Of a DNA stretch of 64,000 nt, positions 16,815 through 28,471 are shown in pieces. Both the position numbers and the translations under genes were made by a program. The notes under the pieces are model-generated. The model was not told where the DNA came from. It did no database searches and was given only the letters and a program-made list of their open reading frames with translations. Where the stretch lies: the NCBI RefSeq assembly GCF_007746075.1, contig NZ_CP036339.1, positions 558,001 to 622,000 on the forward strand, in the 5' to 3' direction. Positions within the stretch are counted from its first letter, which is position 1, and every line of letters starts with the position of its first letter. Source of the DNA: Lacipirellula limnantheis (GTDB lineage Bacteria; Planctomycetota; Planctomycetia; Pirellulales; Lacipirellulaceae).

Positions 16815-17120
16815 TTAGGCAGCGTTTCGCTCTTCGCGGTTCGATTCCTGCTCTAACTCGTGGGCGGCGATCCAACGGCACGCCTCCTCAACGACTTTGG
16901 TCAGCTCGACTTGATTCCGCGAGAAGAAATTACGCGAATTGCCGGTGCCCCCGCTGGAAAGACTTTTCCAGGACCGGCAGAGCGAGAAATCAAAGTATTC
17001 GTAGCCCGCGGGCGACATTCGACGCCAGATCGAGGCCGCGACCGCACCTTCGCGAATCGTGTGGATCGGCATTTCCGCTGCGGCAGCCTTCTTCTTTTTG
17101 ATCTCTATTTTCTCATTCAT
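16815..17120 (-). CDS. Small conserved accessory-region protein
   Basis: 101 aa. A Lys-rich start (MNEKIEIKKKKAAAAEMPIH) is followed by a compact domain: IREGAVAASIWRRMSPAGYE, FDFSLCRSWKSLSSGGTGNS, RNFFSRNQVELTKVVEEACR, WIAAHE. From memory, proteins with IREGAVAASIW and FSLSRSWKS occur on planctomycete mobile DNA. The function is unknown. A decayed paralogue lies at about 17955-18105 on the same strand. Confidence 0.7.
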   Translation of the reverse strand: MNEKIEIKKKKAAAAEMPIHTIREGAVAASIWRRMSPAGYEYFDFSLCRSWKSLSSGGTGNSRNFFSRNQVELTKVVEEACRWIAAHELEQESNREERNAA

Positions 17121-17199
17121 GTTCTTACTTCCTCATTACTAAACATTTCTCCAATCGTCTCATAGACCCGATTCTTAATCAAACTGTTTGCTCCCACCT

Positions 17200-17811
17200 T
17201 CATGCTGTGATCCGGGACTTTCCGGCCGTGTCTTGCTGAAGGGCGCGAAATAATTGAACGGTCGCAATTGCATCGCCAAAAGCGTCGTGTGCTTTCGCCG
17301 CGTGGAAGGGCACGTCAAAATGCGCGCATAGCGTCGCCAACTGATAATTTGGGGGCTGTTTCGATTGGGCTAGAGAGAATCGCCAGAGTGCGAGCTGAAG
17401 CGTGCAAAGCACGAGTCGACGTGCAGGGAGATAGACGCCCAACTTTTCGTACCACGCAGATAGAAACGGACCATCGAACGCTGCGTTGTGGGCGACAAGT
17501 TGTGCGACTTCGTATGACTCCCCCTGGGAGGAAAGTGCGGGCACGGTCGCGTGGCGCCTGAGAAACGCCGCGAAGTCGTGAGCCACTTCTTTCGGTTCGC
17601 GCGCCGACTTGGCCCACACACCGGGGTGATAATGATTCTTGCGGAGACTGTGGGCGTTGGCGCGACGAAAGTCGAATCGGATCTTCGCTTCGAAGCCTTC
17701 CAAGACTTCAAGGCTTTGATCAACTGCAACCGCCGCCACCTGAATGATAGGGTGCCGCTTGAGATCGATGCCTCCCGTCTCAAGATCGAAAAAGATGAGT
17801 CGCTGCGCCAT
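17200..17811 (-). CDS. DEDDh-type 3'-5' exonuclease (DnaQ-like)
   Basis: 203 aa from ATG 17811; a GTG five codons upstream is also open. Active-site residues are visible: FDLETGG (D and E), HNAAFDGPF (D), and AHDAFGDA (H and D), which define a DEDDh exonuclease. There is no polymerase or UvrC-like extension, so it is a stand-alone nuclease of usual length. Possible roles are repair, RNA trimming or defence. Neighbours (decayed small genes) give no further clue. Confidence 0.85.
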   Translation of the reverse strand: MAQRLIFFDLETGGIDLKRHPIIQVAAVAVDQSLEVLEGFEAKIRFDFRRANAHSLRKNHYHPGVWAKSAREPKEVAHDFAAFLRRHATVPALSSQGESYEVAQLVAHNAAFDGPFLSAWYEKLGVYLPARRLVLCTLQLALWRFSLAQSKQPPNYQLATLCAHFDVPFHAAKAHDAFGDAIATVQLFRALQQDTAGKSRITA

Positions 17812-17954
17812 CGCAGAGTCTGCCACGTTTAAGCTAGCTACTCAAATCGCTAACCTCCATTGTTCCCGTGCTGGCGGACACTGCTCCGGTTCGTCTGCCC
17901 ACTCCGGAGTTGTTTGATGGACTTTACGCGCGAGGGCTGCGGTTGCCACTATAT

Positions 17955-18105
17955 CTTTCTGCTCGTGCTCGGCGATCCATTCGGCGGCCCGGTGGCAAGG
18001 AGAGCTTCGGCGCCGCAGGCTGCCAAGAGACCGGTTTCGCGAATCCGAAGTAGGCACAACGACGAGACTTTCATTGGTCGAACCGGCCTAGCCCCGATGG
18101 GGCGG
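17955..18105 (-). pseudogene. Decayed paralogue of the small gene at 16815-17120
   Basis: Read on the minus strand, GAAAGTCTCGTCG, ATTCGCG and TGGATCGCCGAGCACGAG align in order with GAAAAGTCTTTCC, ATTCGCG and TGGATCGCCGCCCACGAG of the intact gene. At protein level DSRN and WIAEHE sit at the same spacing as NSRN and WIAAHE, while the residues between have shifted frame. A 71-codon open frame (17842-18057) crosses it but is probably not functional. Confidence 0.45.
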
Positions 18106-18139
18106 GACTAGGCGCAGCGCGAGCCTTTTCACGACAAAC

Positions 18140-18685
18140 TTATTTTGCAGCTGGTGCGGCCGGTGTTGCGGCGCCCAAGTGCTTCATCAATTTGTCATGT
18201 TCGTCAAGCGCCTTATCCAGCTCGGCGTCGACGTCATCACAGCATTTCATCGAGGCTTCTCCGTCGACCTTCTCCATGTGGCACATGTCGTGCAATTTGC
18301 CGTGGGCGGCAGCGGCGGCCGTCAAATGCTTCTGGATTGCGTCAAGCGACTTCACGGCTGCGGGATCAGTCGTCGTCTTCTTCATTTCGGCGTACTGCTT
18401 TTGCGCTGCCGTCACGTTGTGGGCGACGCCGGCCACTTCATGCTGCGCCAGCGGCGGGGCGATCGTTGGGGCCTGCCGGGCATACTCGCGATAGCCGCTC
18501 GAGTAATCGCGGGCGTGGCGAACCGACCTTCCTCCGGCGCTTCCCCAGAATTTGTTGCTGTAATCACCGCGTGCCTTGGCAGTGCCGATCGGTTCCGCTG
18601 CCGTCGTGAAGTCGAGCGCCATCCCGAAGGACAACATCCCGGCCAGCAGCGCGACTCCGGTCGCATAGCGTTTTACGGTACTCAT
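18140..18685 (-). CDS. Secreted four-helix-like metal-associated protein with IGTAKARGDYS motif
   Basis: 181 aa from ATG 18685 (GGGAG upstream). A signal peptide (about 1-30) is followed by IGTAKARGDYSNKFWG, a motif shared with the protein at 30808-31317. The rest is helical and rich in A, H, K and M, with CHMEK and MKCCDD spaced by a helix, which could bind copper or another soft metal. It is the last gene of the minus-strand copper block, 85 bases after the CopA-type gene. No named family is recognised. Confidence 0.7.
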   Translation of the reverse strand: MSTVKRYATGVALLAGMLSFGMALDFTTAAEPIGTAKARGDYSNKFWGSAGGRSVRHARDYSSGYREYARQAPTIAPPLAQHEVAGVAHNVTAAQKQYAEMKKTTTDPAAVKSLDAIQKHLTAAAAAHGKLHDMCHMEKVDGEASMKCCDDVDAELDKALDEHDKLMKHLGAATPAAPAAK

Positions 18686-18769
18686 GGAAATACTCCCTAA
18701 AAATGTGCGAGAGGAAGGTGAAGGCTGACGTCGCGTCCCTCGCTTGCGACGACGCGCCAAAAAAAAATG

Positions 18770-21247
<2,478 letters not shown>

Positions 21248-21323
21248 GTAGTGCCTTCCTTTCCGATGTCGGTGGTCACGTCGATAAGGCATACGGAGAA
21301 AGGCCGCATTTCTTACACCGTTA

Positions 21324-21890
21324 TCAGCAAGAAGTGCAGGTGCAGTCAAAACAGCCGTGGGACGCGCACGTCCGGCAGGTTTGTTCTAGGCGTTTTTTGA
21401 GAGCTATGCGGGCGCGATGGAGACGAACGGACGCGTTATTGGCGGTAATTGCCAGCTGAACGGCCGCCTCCGCGATCGACAGCTCCCCGAGGTCGACCAA
21501 TTGCAAGATTTCTCGATATTCGGGCTTGAGAGTGGGCAGGAGGGCCTTAAAGCACTCGCAGATGGTGTTGGTTAGCTCGGGATGGTGCTCGGGGACGAAG
21601 GCGGGCGCGGCGCGGCGGGCGCCGAGAGCGCTGAGAGCGCGCTGTTCCGCGTCCCGATTGCGGTAATGGTCGATCAAGGCGTTTCTCAGCACTCGAAAGA
21701 ACCACGCGACCGCGGTTTCTTGTTCTAGGGAATTCCCCTGCTCAACGGCTTTAGCCAGCGCGGACTGCAGAATCTCCTCCGCCGTCTCGCGCGACCCAGT
21801 CCGGCGTTCCAGGAATGCGAGAAAGCGATGGTGACTATGGAGCAGCAGCGTGAGCGTCGCGCCGACCGGCGGGTCATCAATGTCGTTCAT
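21324..21890 (-). CDS. Sigma-70 family (ECF-type) factor with Cys-rich C-terminal tail
   Basis: 188 aa. Region 2 (about 22-85, [29 protein letters not shown]) and region 4 (about 120-170, [35 protein letters not shown]) are clear. The C-terminus ends [17 protein letters not shown], with six cysteines in the last 18 residues. Such a tail could bind metal directly, so this may be a sigma factor that senses copper without an anti-sigma factor. It lies between the Csp-type and CopA-type genes in the same orientation, and probably drives the copper block. Confidence 0.85.
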   Translation of the reverse strand: MNDIDDPPVGATLTLLLHSHHRFLAFLERRTGSRETAEEILQSALAKAVEQGNSLEQETAVAWFFRVLRNALIDHYRNRDAEQRALSALGARRAAPAFVPEHHPELTNTICECFKALLPTLKPEYREILQLVDLGELSIAEAAVQLAITANNASVRLHRARIALKKRLEQTCRTCASHGCFDCTCTSC

Positions 21891-21966
21891 GATTAACGTT
21901 CAGGAAAAAGTGTAGGAACGGCTGCCCGCATCTTGCGGGCGAGGCCGTCTCGCGGAGCGACGTTGG

Positions 21967-22377
21967 TTAGCGACTGGAGCCAGCCATCTTGGCCATTTCC
22001 CGACACGACTCAGCGCAAGCGCGGCACGCCTTGGCGCAGGCGGCCATATGTTCGTCGTCGGGAGATTTCTCGCACGCCTCAGCGCACACGTCGCAGCAGA
22101 CCGCACAGCACTCGCACGCCGGCGCGGCTAGGGGACTTTTACGCGCCGAGAGGGTAGCGGCCAGTTGACAACACTCTCCGCAGTCAACGCAGAGCTGCGC
22201 CGTCGTCGCGTGCTCCTTCTGACCTTCGGCCGTGAGCGCGAGGCAATGTTGGAAGCAGGCATCGCACTCCAGTTGGCATTCAGCGCAAACCTTGGCGCAT
22301 TTCATAAAGTGCTCCGCGTGTTCGCCTCCGTGGGCAGCGAGGGCCCAGCCAGCCGCTAGCGTTAGGATCTGTAACAT
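21967..22377 (-). CDS. csp: Four-helix-bundle copper storage protein (Csp-like, DUF326)
   Basis: 136 aa with more than 15 cysteines in CxxxC steps along helices: CAKVCAECQLECDACFQHC, CVDCGECC, CECCAVCCDVCAEACE, CAKACRACAESC. This layout fits Csp copper storage proteins, in which the cysteines line the inside of a four-helix bundle and hold many Cu(I) ions. A short hydrophobic N-terminus (about 1-16) may be an export signal. GGAGGAGG lies upstream of the ATG. It fits a copper-buffering role beside CopA. Confidence 0.9.
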   Translation of the reverse strand: MLQILTLAAGWALAAHGGEHAEHFMKCAKVCAECQLECDACFQHCLALTAEGQKEHATTAQLCVDCGECCQLAATLSARKSPLAAPACECCAVCCDVCAEACEKSPDDEHMAACAKACRACAESCREMAKMAGSSR

Positions 22378-22513
22378 GTGAACATCCTCCTCCAGAGAAA
22401 AAGAAAGTCGTCGACGGAACGCCCGTCGGCGGGAAACGCCACGTCATTGCCGGTCACCGAACGCGTCCCAGCAGAAGGAACGGAGACGTCCGGGACCGGC
22501 GTCTCTAATACGA

Positions 22514-23374
22514 CTATTTTCCGGCCTCAGCCGCGGCCTTCCGGTGAAGCTCGGCGGCGGCTGCGAGAGTTTGCTCAACGTTGGCGAGCGCCTTGGCGCG
22601 ACATCCCGCGCAACAGAGGAAGACGTTCTTGTCGCCGAGCTTCACCTTCACAGGCGCGCCCATCGATCCCAAGGGATTGTCGGTCATGACGGCGCAGAAC
22701 CCCTGCGCGCGAGCCGGGCCGCGATCTGTCGGAGCCAAGGCGGCAAAGCTCGCCTCGACGACTTGGGCCTGCGCCACTTGCTTCTTAAGCGTCGCGACCG
22801 TGGCGAGCGTCTTCTCGGCATTGGCTTGGGCTTTCTTGCCGCAACCTTTGCAGCAAACGAAAACCGCCTCGCCGGCGACGTCGACCTTCACCGGCTGGCC
22901 CATCGAGCCTAGCGCGGATTCGGTCATGACGGGACAGAATCCTTGCGCTTTCGCAGCGTCGCGGTCTTGCGGTTCCATTGCAGCCAGACTGGCTTCGATC
23001 TCGGCCGCCGCCGCGACCCGATCCTGAATCGTCGACAGTGCATTGAGCGTCGCGGCGGGGTCGGCTAGCGCTTGTTTAGCGCAACCTTTGCAGCAGACGA
23101 TTACCGTATGTCCGTCGACGTCAACTTTGACGGGCGCGCCTATTTCGCCCAGTAGCACCTCAGGCATGATGGGGCAGTACCTTTGAGCGAGCGCCAGCTG
23201 TCGCTCCTCGTCAGCGAGCTTAGCAAGATTGTCTTGAATCTTGGCCGCCGCCTCGGCGCCCGATGCGTCGTGGTCATGCTGATGTCCGTCGTGATCGTGA
23301 TGTTCTTCGGCGCGGAGCAGCGACGATTGAACGAGCAGCAAACAAATCGCAGTCAAGCGGAGCAACGTTTTCAT
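22514..23374 (-). CDS. Secreted protein with three 80-residue CPxM/CCxGC repeats
   Basis: 286 aa. A signal peptide (about 1-22) and a His-rich stretch (HHDHDGHQHDHD, 25-36) precede three repeats. C-P/A-x-M occurs at 67, 147 and 227, and CCxGC at 94, 174 and 254, so the period is exactly 80 residues. Each unit reads FCPVM, GAPVKVDV, VFVCCKGC, then a helix. The cysteine pattern resembles YHS-like metal domains. It probably binds copper outside the cytosol. Its place between the Csp and YHS-lipoprotein genes supports this. Confidence 0.8.
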   Translation of the reverse strand: MKTLLRLTAICLLLVQSSLLRAEEHHDHDGHQHDHDASGAEAAAKIQDNLAKLADEERQLALAQRYCPIMPEVLLGEIGAPVKVDVDGHTVIVCCKGCAKQALADPAATLNALSTIQDRVAAAAEIEASLAAMEPQDRDAAKAQGFCPVMTESALGSMGQPVKVDVAGEAVFVCCKGCGKKAQANAEKTLATVATLKKQVAQAQVVEASFAALAPTDRGPARAQGFCAVMTDNPLGSMGAPVKVKLGDKNVFLCCAGCRAKALANVEQTLAAAAELHRKAAAEAGK

Positions 23375-23425
23375 AGCGAGGTCCTTAAAAGAAAATAGTG
23401 GATGTGGCGCGTCGGTGACGGTGAA

Positions 23426-24316
23426 CTACTTTTTGACGTACTCTTCGGGCGGCAAAATGCTCTTCGCGAGCTCGGGATCCTTCGCCCACGAGATGAACTC
23501 GTCGACGCAAGGCGGGCAGCAGAACTCGTATTCCTTGCCGGCGACGATCCAAGTGCAAGCGGGATTCGCCTTCGTCATCGTGACGGGGCAGATTTTGTCG
23601 CCCGGTTTGGGCTTCATGTCATGCTTGGCGCGAAAACCTTTGAATTTTTCCGACGCCGTTTGATTGCCGTTCGCCTTAACGTCGGCGTCCGTATAGACGC
23701 CGCCGGCCGTGAGATAGAGTTCTCGTTCGGCGTCGTCGGAAACCTTCGCCGGCATGTCGTCGTCGCCATGAACTTCAGGCGTCGACGTAAATCCAAGTCG
23801 GAAGCGCTCGCCGGCGATCTTGATGCTCGGCACAGTGACGTTGAGTTCGCTGCCGGCGAGACCTTCCGGGAGCGAGCCGACGAAGACGGATGTTTTTCCT
23901 GCCGCATCCCCTTCTTGTGGCTCGGACTTGAATTCGAAAGGGTGCGATTCGGTCGCATCGGCCGCCTTGGCGTACGCCTTGAGCGACTGCTGCTCGATTT
24001 CCTGAATGCGACTTTCATCGGCGCCAAGGACGTAGAGTCGCAGGACGCCGCCTTTCTCGAAGACGGCCTCAACGTGATAACTGTCGCGCCCGAGCGAAGC
24101 GATAATGCCTCCATGCGCGCCGGAGAGATGACCGTGCTCCTCCTCTCCGGCGGGGCTCGACGGCGTCGACGAGCCTGTCGAAGCGACCGTTGGACGTTCG
24201 GCGGAGGAGGCCACCGGGACGTTGGCCTCGGTGCCAGGAGTCTTCTGGCCGCAACCCAGAAGCAGCAAGGTCCCGCCCACGACGACGGATGCTGCGAATA
24301 GTAACTTAACGCTCAT
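23426..24316 (-). CDS. Lipoprotein with HGG-type metal-efflux domain and C-terminal YHS-like domain
   Basis: 296 aa. The lipobox LLLGC puts the lipid on C22. A region with GAHGGIIASLGRDSYHVEAV (about 66-85) resembles the domain of the lipoprotein at 46876-47391 (GPHGGDIVELGSEEYHAEIV). The C-terminal part (about 238-296) has CPVTMTKANPACTW and FCCPPCVDEF, a YHS-like metal module. It probably sits in the periplasm and passes metal to the pump. It belongs to the minus-strand copper block. Confidence 0.8.
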   Translation of the reverse strand: MSVKLLFAASVVVGGTLLLLGCGQKTPGTEANVPVASSAERPTVASTGSSTPSSPAGEEEHGHLSGAHGGIIASLGRDSYHVEAVFEKGGVLRLYVLGADESRIQEIEQQSLKAYAKAADATESHPFEFKSEPQEGDAAGKTSVFVGSLPEGLAGSELNVTVPSIKIAGERFRLGFTSTPEVHGDDDMPAKVSDDAERELYLTAGGVYTDADVKANGNQTASEKFKGFRAKHDMKPKPGDKICPVTMTKANPACTWIVAGKEYEFCCPPCVDEFISWAKDPELAKSILPPEEYVKK

Positions 24317-24467
24317 TTAATAACTCCTCTGTCCGTCGGACTAAAATTGTCCGAATGCGGAAAGCAGTAGCGGAGTGTCGACGCGCAGCGTCAAACTCCC
24401 AGAGAGAAATGCGAAGCGAGGCACGGACCGATAGTCCGACGCTTAGAACGATCTGGCGAGCGCCAAA

Positions 24468-24950
24468 TCAGATGCGCAGCCGACCGTAGGCGCGCAGTAT
24501 TCCCTGGCCAGTCTCGCAGAGGCCTTTGGGAGACGAGACTTCTATTGAAGTCGTTGATGGGGCGTCGTTGCAGATGGCCAGCGTCGGCACAACGTAGAGC
24601 TGCAGCAGGCAGTTCAGGCCCGAGACGGCCGTTGAAGCGTGCAAATCAAGCGTTGAGAGCAGCGCGGTGCCGCGCGATCCATCCTCTTGGCACGGGCAAC
24701 GGTGCGAGCCGTCTGTCGATCCATCGCAGTGGTGATCGGCGTCGTCGTGATGAATTGGGCCGCCCTGGCTCGCGCAATGCCTTGTGGCGTCGGTGGCTTG
24801 ATGGCAGCAGCTGGCGGATTGGGGAATCCCCGTCTCCAGAAAAATACCGGCGAAGACCCAGTCGACGGCAGCTTCGAAGGAGCAACAGCACGCGCTCGGA
24901 CTAATGAAAGTCAGCGTGATCAGCAAACAAGCTATTGCTTTAGAGACCAT
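24468..24950 (-). CDS. Small secreted Cys/His-rich protein beside RND pump genes
   Basis: 160 aa. A signal-like N-terminus (ACLLITLTFISPSACCCSF) is followed by CCHQATDATRHC, HHDDADHHCDGS and HRCPCQ. The C-terminus GQGILRAYGRLRI resembles the end of the protein at 41593-42042 (RLYLDLGVLQV). It lies 106 bases after the RND pump gene. Three more small secreted Cys-rich proteins lie beside export genes in this window. It may be a periplasmic metal scavenger; no family is recognised. Confidence 0.65.
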   Translation of the reverse strand: MVSKAIACLLITLTFISPSACCCSFEAAVDWVFAGIFLETGIPQSASCCHQATDATRHCASQGGPIHHDDADHHCDGSTDGSHRCPCQEDGSRGTALLSTLDLHASTAVSGLNCLLQLYVVPTLAICNDAPSTTSIEVSSPKGLCETGQGILRAYGRLRI

Positions 24951-25056
24951 AAGGCGTTGTCAGGAAACAGGCTCTACAGAGATCCTAAGCGTTCTATCTT
25001 AGCGGCCCCCTCGCTGGGGGCAATGAGAGTTCCAAATCAGCGAGTTTTGTAGACAT

Positions 25057-28000
25057 CTAATGCGCCGTTGCCGTTTGCGCCCCCTGATGCGCTCGTTCCT
25101 TCGCTTTGCCTCTGTTCGGGAAGAGCCTCTCGGCCAGCGCAAACGCAGCTTCTTCTGACTCATCTGGCTCACGCCTTCCGGCGTAAGCCTTCTTCCCGAA
25201 CGCGTAGAATAAGGCCGGCGTGACGATCTGATCGAGCAACGTTGAAGTCAGCATGCCGCCGAAAACGACGACGGTCAACGGATAGAGAATCTCCTTACCC
25301 GTTTGTCCTGCGCCGAAGAGGAGCGGCAACAAGCCGATGAAGGTCGTCATGGCCGTCATCATCACTGGCGCCAGCCGCTCCAAAGTACCGCGAATAATCA
25401 TCTGCTCGCTGAATTTCTCTCCCTCGTGTCGCATCAGATGGAGATAGTGCGAGATCATCATAATGCCATTGCGACTAACGATGCCGATCAGCGTGATGAA
25501 ACCGACCCAATGCGCCACCGAGAGGCTGGTGGCTTCCACCCAGACCTTGGGCCACTGCCACCAATGGGCGGCGGCCAGGGCCTCGGCGGATGGCCAATTA
25601 ACCAACAGCAGGGCGATGACGGACCCCATCGCAGCTAAGGGGATGTTGGCGAGGACCTGAGCAGCCGCTTGCCAAGATTCTAGAGCCTTGTATAGCAGGG
25701 CGAACACGCCGACGACGGAAAGCGCGCCCATCACGAGCAGGCGCGTGTTGGCTTGCTGCTGGGCCTCAAATTGTCCGCCGTACTCAATGCGATAACTCCC
25801 CGGCAAATCGGCCAGCCTCTTCTCGGCGTCGTCGAGCGATAGACGAATGTCGCGAACAACCCCCGCGAGGTCGCGTCCCTCGACGTTGCAAAAGACGACG
25901 ATACGGCGCTGTGCGTTCTCACGATTGAGCGTATTGGGGCCCGTCGTCTCTTCGACGGTCGCGACTTGCCCTAGAGAAACTTTGCGTCCCGAAGGCGTGT
26001 CGAGAATCGTTTGATTGATCTGGGAGGGATCGTTGCGCGACTGCTCATCGTACCATACGACCAAGTCGAAATATCGATCTTCGTCGAGTACCTGCGAGAC
26101 GGAGCGACCCTTGTAGGCGGTTTCCAGCAGCTCGGCCACGTCGCCGGGAGTGAGTCCGTAGCGCGCTGCCTCGCGATGGTTGACCCGCAGTCGTAGTTGT
26201 GAGATTTCAACTTGCGGTTCGATCTGCAGATCGACGACCCCTGGAATCTGACTCATCGCCGTTTGAACATCTTGGGCCGCGGACCGCAATTCCTGTAAAT
26301 CCGGTCCAAAAATTTTGACGGCGATTTGCGCCCGCACTCCTGACATGATGTGGTCGAGTCGGTGAGAGATCGGCTGGCCAATGTTGAGTCGGACGCTGGG
26401 GAGACTGGTGATTCGCTCGCGAATGTCATTCAGCACTTCGTCACGCGGCCGTCCGACGTGCTCGAATCCCCAAAGGTGAGCGACCGGGATCAAGCGCAAG
26501 GCGGCGTAAGCGAGCCCCGGCTTGGGACGGGAATATTCTTCCAAACGGACGTCAATCTCGGAGGAGTTGACTCCTTCGGCATGTTCGTCCAGCTCAGCGC
26601 GGCCGGTGCGCCGCGAGACGGAGAGCACTTCGGGCACCTGAAGAATCATCTCCTCGGCCCGCCGGGCAACCCGGTTGCTTTCCGTGAGGCTGGTTCCCGG
26701 CTCCGTCTGTAAGGTGATGGTGAGCGTTCCTTCGTTGAACGGCGGCAGGAACTCTCCGCCCATCCAAAAGATTGAAATCATGGATGCCGTGACGAGGACG
26801 GCGACCACTGCCAGCACAGCGTGGGCATGCCGTAGCGTCACGCGCAAGATGCGCTCGAAGCCTCGTTTAAGCCAGCGGAGCAAGAAGGGATCCTCTCGCT
26901 CGTCGAGAAACTTGGCGTTGGGCAGCAGGAAAGAGCCCAGGACGGGAGTGACGGTCAGAGACACCAGCAAGGAACACAACAGGGAGACGATGTAGGCGAC
27001 GCCGAGGGGAGCGAAGATGCGTCCTTCCAGGCCGCTCAAAAAGAACAGCGGCATCACCACCAGCGCGACAATGAGCGTGGCGTACACGATGGAATTGCGA
27101 ACTTCCGCCGACGCCAAAAAGATGACCTTGAGGGCATTGTCGGGGCGATGCTTACGACGGTTTTCCTTTAAGCGTCGGTAGATGTTTTCGATGTCGACGA
27201 TTGAATCGTCGACGAGGTCGCCAATCGCGACCGCGATGCCTCCCAAAGTCATCGTGTTGATCGTCACTCCGAACCAGTAGAACACGAGAACAGTGAGCAG
27301 GATGGAGAGCGGCATGGCCGTCAGCGAACTAACGCTGACGCGGAAATTCCACATAAAGAGGAACAGGATGACGACAACCCAGAGTGCGCCGTCGCGGACC
27401 GCTTCGGAAACGTTGTGAATGGCCGCGTTGATGAAGTCGGCCTGTTTGAAAATATGTCGCTCAATCCGAACATCCGCTGGCAGGTCTTGTTGGAGCTGAT
27501 CGAGGACGTCTTCGATTCGCGCATCGAGATCCAAAGTATCGGCATGCGGCTGCTTCTGAATTGCAATGATCACCGAAGGGCCGCCGACCACATTGTCCTT
27601 GGTGCGCGTCCAGACGCTTCCGTCCCCTCGTCGAATAGGTCCGCCAAAGCGCACGTCGGCCACGTCACGGATCAAAACCGGTCGCGGCGTGCGCCACAAT
27701 ATCGGCGTCTGTTCGATGTCGTCCAGGTCGAGACTCTGACCGCTGATGCGGATCAACGCCTCGCTTGCCTGACGTTCCATAATGCCGCCGCCCGCGATGA
27801 CGTTGGCCCGCTCCGCCGCGACAGTGAGTTCCTGCAGCGTGACGTTTTGGGCGGCCAGACGCGCTGGGGAGGTGATGATTTGATATTGCTTGAGCAAACC
27901 GCCCATGACGGTGACCTGCGAAACGCCTTCAACGGCGAGCAGGCGATTGCGAACGGTAAACTCGCCGAGCGTCCGAAGTTCCATCCCTTGCTCGGCCGCT

Positions 28001-28464
28001 TCACCGTCATTTTCCGGCGTCGCGGTGCTGCGGAGCCCCAGCAGCATGATTTCTCCCATGATCGACGAGATGGGCGCCATGACCGGATTGGCGTCGGTGG
28101 GAAGTTGCTCTCGGGCCAGTTGCAGCTTTTCGGCGACGATTTGGCGATCGCGGTAGATGTCCGTGCCCCATTCAAACTCCGTCCAGACGATCGAGAGACC
28201 GATGCCGGAGGCTGAGCGGACGCGCTGGACGCCAGTGGCTCCATTCAGCAAATACTCCAGCGGTCGAGTGACAAGGACTTCAACTTCTTCGGGAGCAAGT
28301 CCTGGCGCCTCGGTCATGATCGTGACGGTGGGACGATTGAGGTCTGGAAAGACGTCGACCGGCATCTGCGTCAATTGATACAGCCCGTAGCTGGCGGCCA
28401 GAATCGCGGCCGTCAGCACGAGCATGCGGTTCTTCAGCGAAAACGCGATGATGTAGTTGAGCAT
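25057..28464 (-). CDS. cusA: RND efflux pump (CusA/CzcA, heavy-metal type)
   Basis: 1,135 aa from ATG 28464, seven bases after the stop of the adaptor gene; longer open frames upstream run into that gene. The start (NYIIAFSLKNRMLVLTAAIL, then PVDVFPDLNRPTVTIMTEAPG) is typical of heavy-metal RND pumps. The fourth membrane segment carries GDLVDDSIVDIENIYRR, with acidic residues that take part in proton flow. Twelve membrane segments and two large outside loops are expected. The neighbouring Csp and CopA-type genes favour Cu/Ag. No outer-membrane channel gene is in this block, so it may share the one at 40026-41513. Confidence 0.9.
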   Translation of the reverse strand: MLNYIIAFSLKNRMLVLTAAILAASYGLYQLTQMPVDVFPDLNRPTVTIMTEAPGLAPEEVEVLVTRPLEYLLNGATGVQRVRSASGIGLSIVWTEFEWGTDIYRDRQIVAEKLQLAREQLPTDANPVMAPISSIMGEIMLLGLRSTATPENDGEAAEQGMELRTLGEFTVRNRLLAVEGVSQVTVMGGLLKQYQIITSPARLAAQNVTLQELTVAAERANVIAGGGIMERQASEALIRISGQSLDLDDIEQTPILWRTPRPVLIRDVADVRFGGPIRRGDGSVWTRTKDNVVGGPSVIIAIQKQPHADTLDLDARIEDVLDQLQQDLPADVRIERHIFKQADFINAAIHNVSEAVRDGALWVVVILFLFMWNFRVSVSSLTAMPLSILLTVLVFYWFGVTINTMTLGGIAVAIGDLVDDSIVDIENIYRRLKENRRKHRPDNALKVIFLASAEVRNSIVYATLIVALVVMPLFFLSGLEGRIFAPLGVAYIVSLLCSLLVSLTVTPVLGSFLLPNAKFLDEREDPFLLRWLKRGFERILRVTLRHAHAVLAVVAVLVTASMISIFWMGGEFLPPFNEGTLTITLQTEPGTSLTESNRVARRAEEMILQVPEVLSVSRRTGRAELDEHAEGVNSSEIDVRLEEYSRPKPGLAYAALRLIPVAHLWGFEHVGRPRDEVLNDIRERITSLPSVRLNIGQPISHRLDHIMSGVRAQIAVKIFGPDLQELRSAAQDVQTAMSQIPGVVDLQIEPQVEISQLRLRVNHREAARYGLTPGDVAELLETAYKGRSVSQVLDEDRYFDLVVWYDEQSRNDPSQINQTILDTPSGRKVSLGQVATVEETTGPNTLNRENAQRRIVVFCNVEGRDLAGVVRDIRLSLDDAEKRLADLPGSYRIEYGGQFEAQQQANTRLLVMGALSVVGVFALLYKALESWQAAAQVLANIPLAAMGSVIALLLVNWPSAEALAAAHWWQWPKVWVEATSLSVAHWVGFITLIGIVSRNGIMMISHYLHLMRHEGEKFSEQMIIRGTLERLAPVMMTAMTTFIGLLPLLFGAGQTGKEILYPLTVVVFGGMLTSTLLDQIVTPALFYAFGKKAYAGRREPDESEEAAFALAERLFPNRGKAKERAHQGAQTATAH

Positions 28465-28471
28465 GGCTTGA

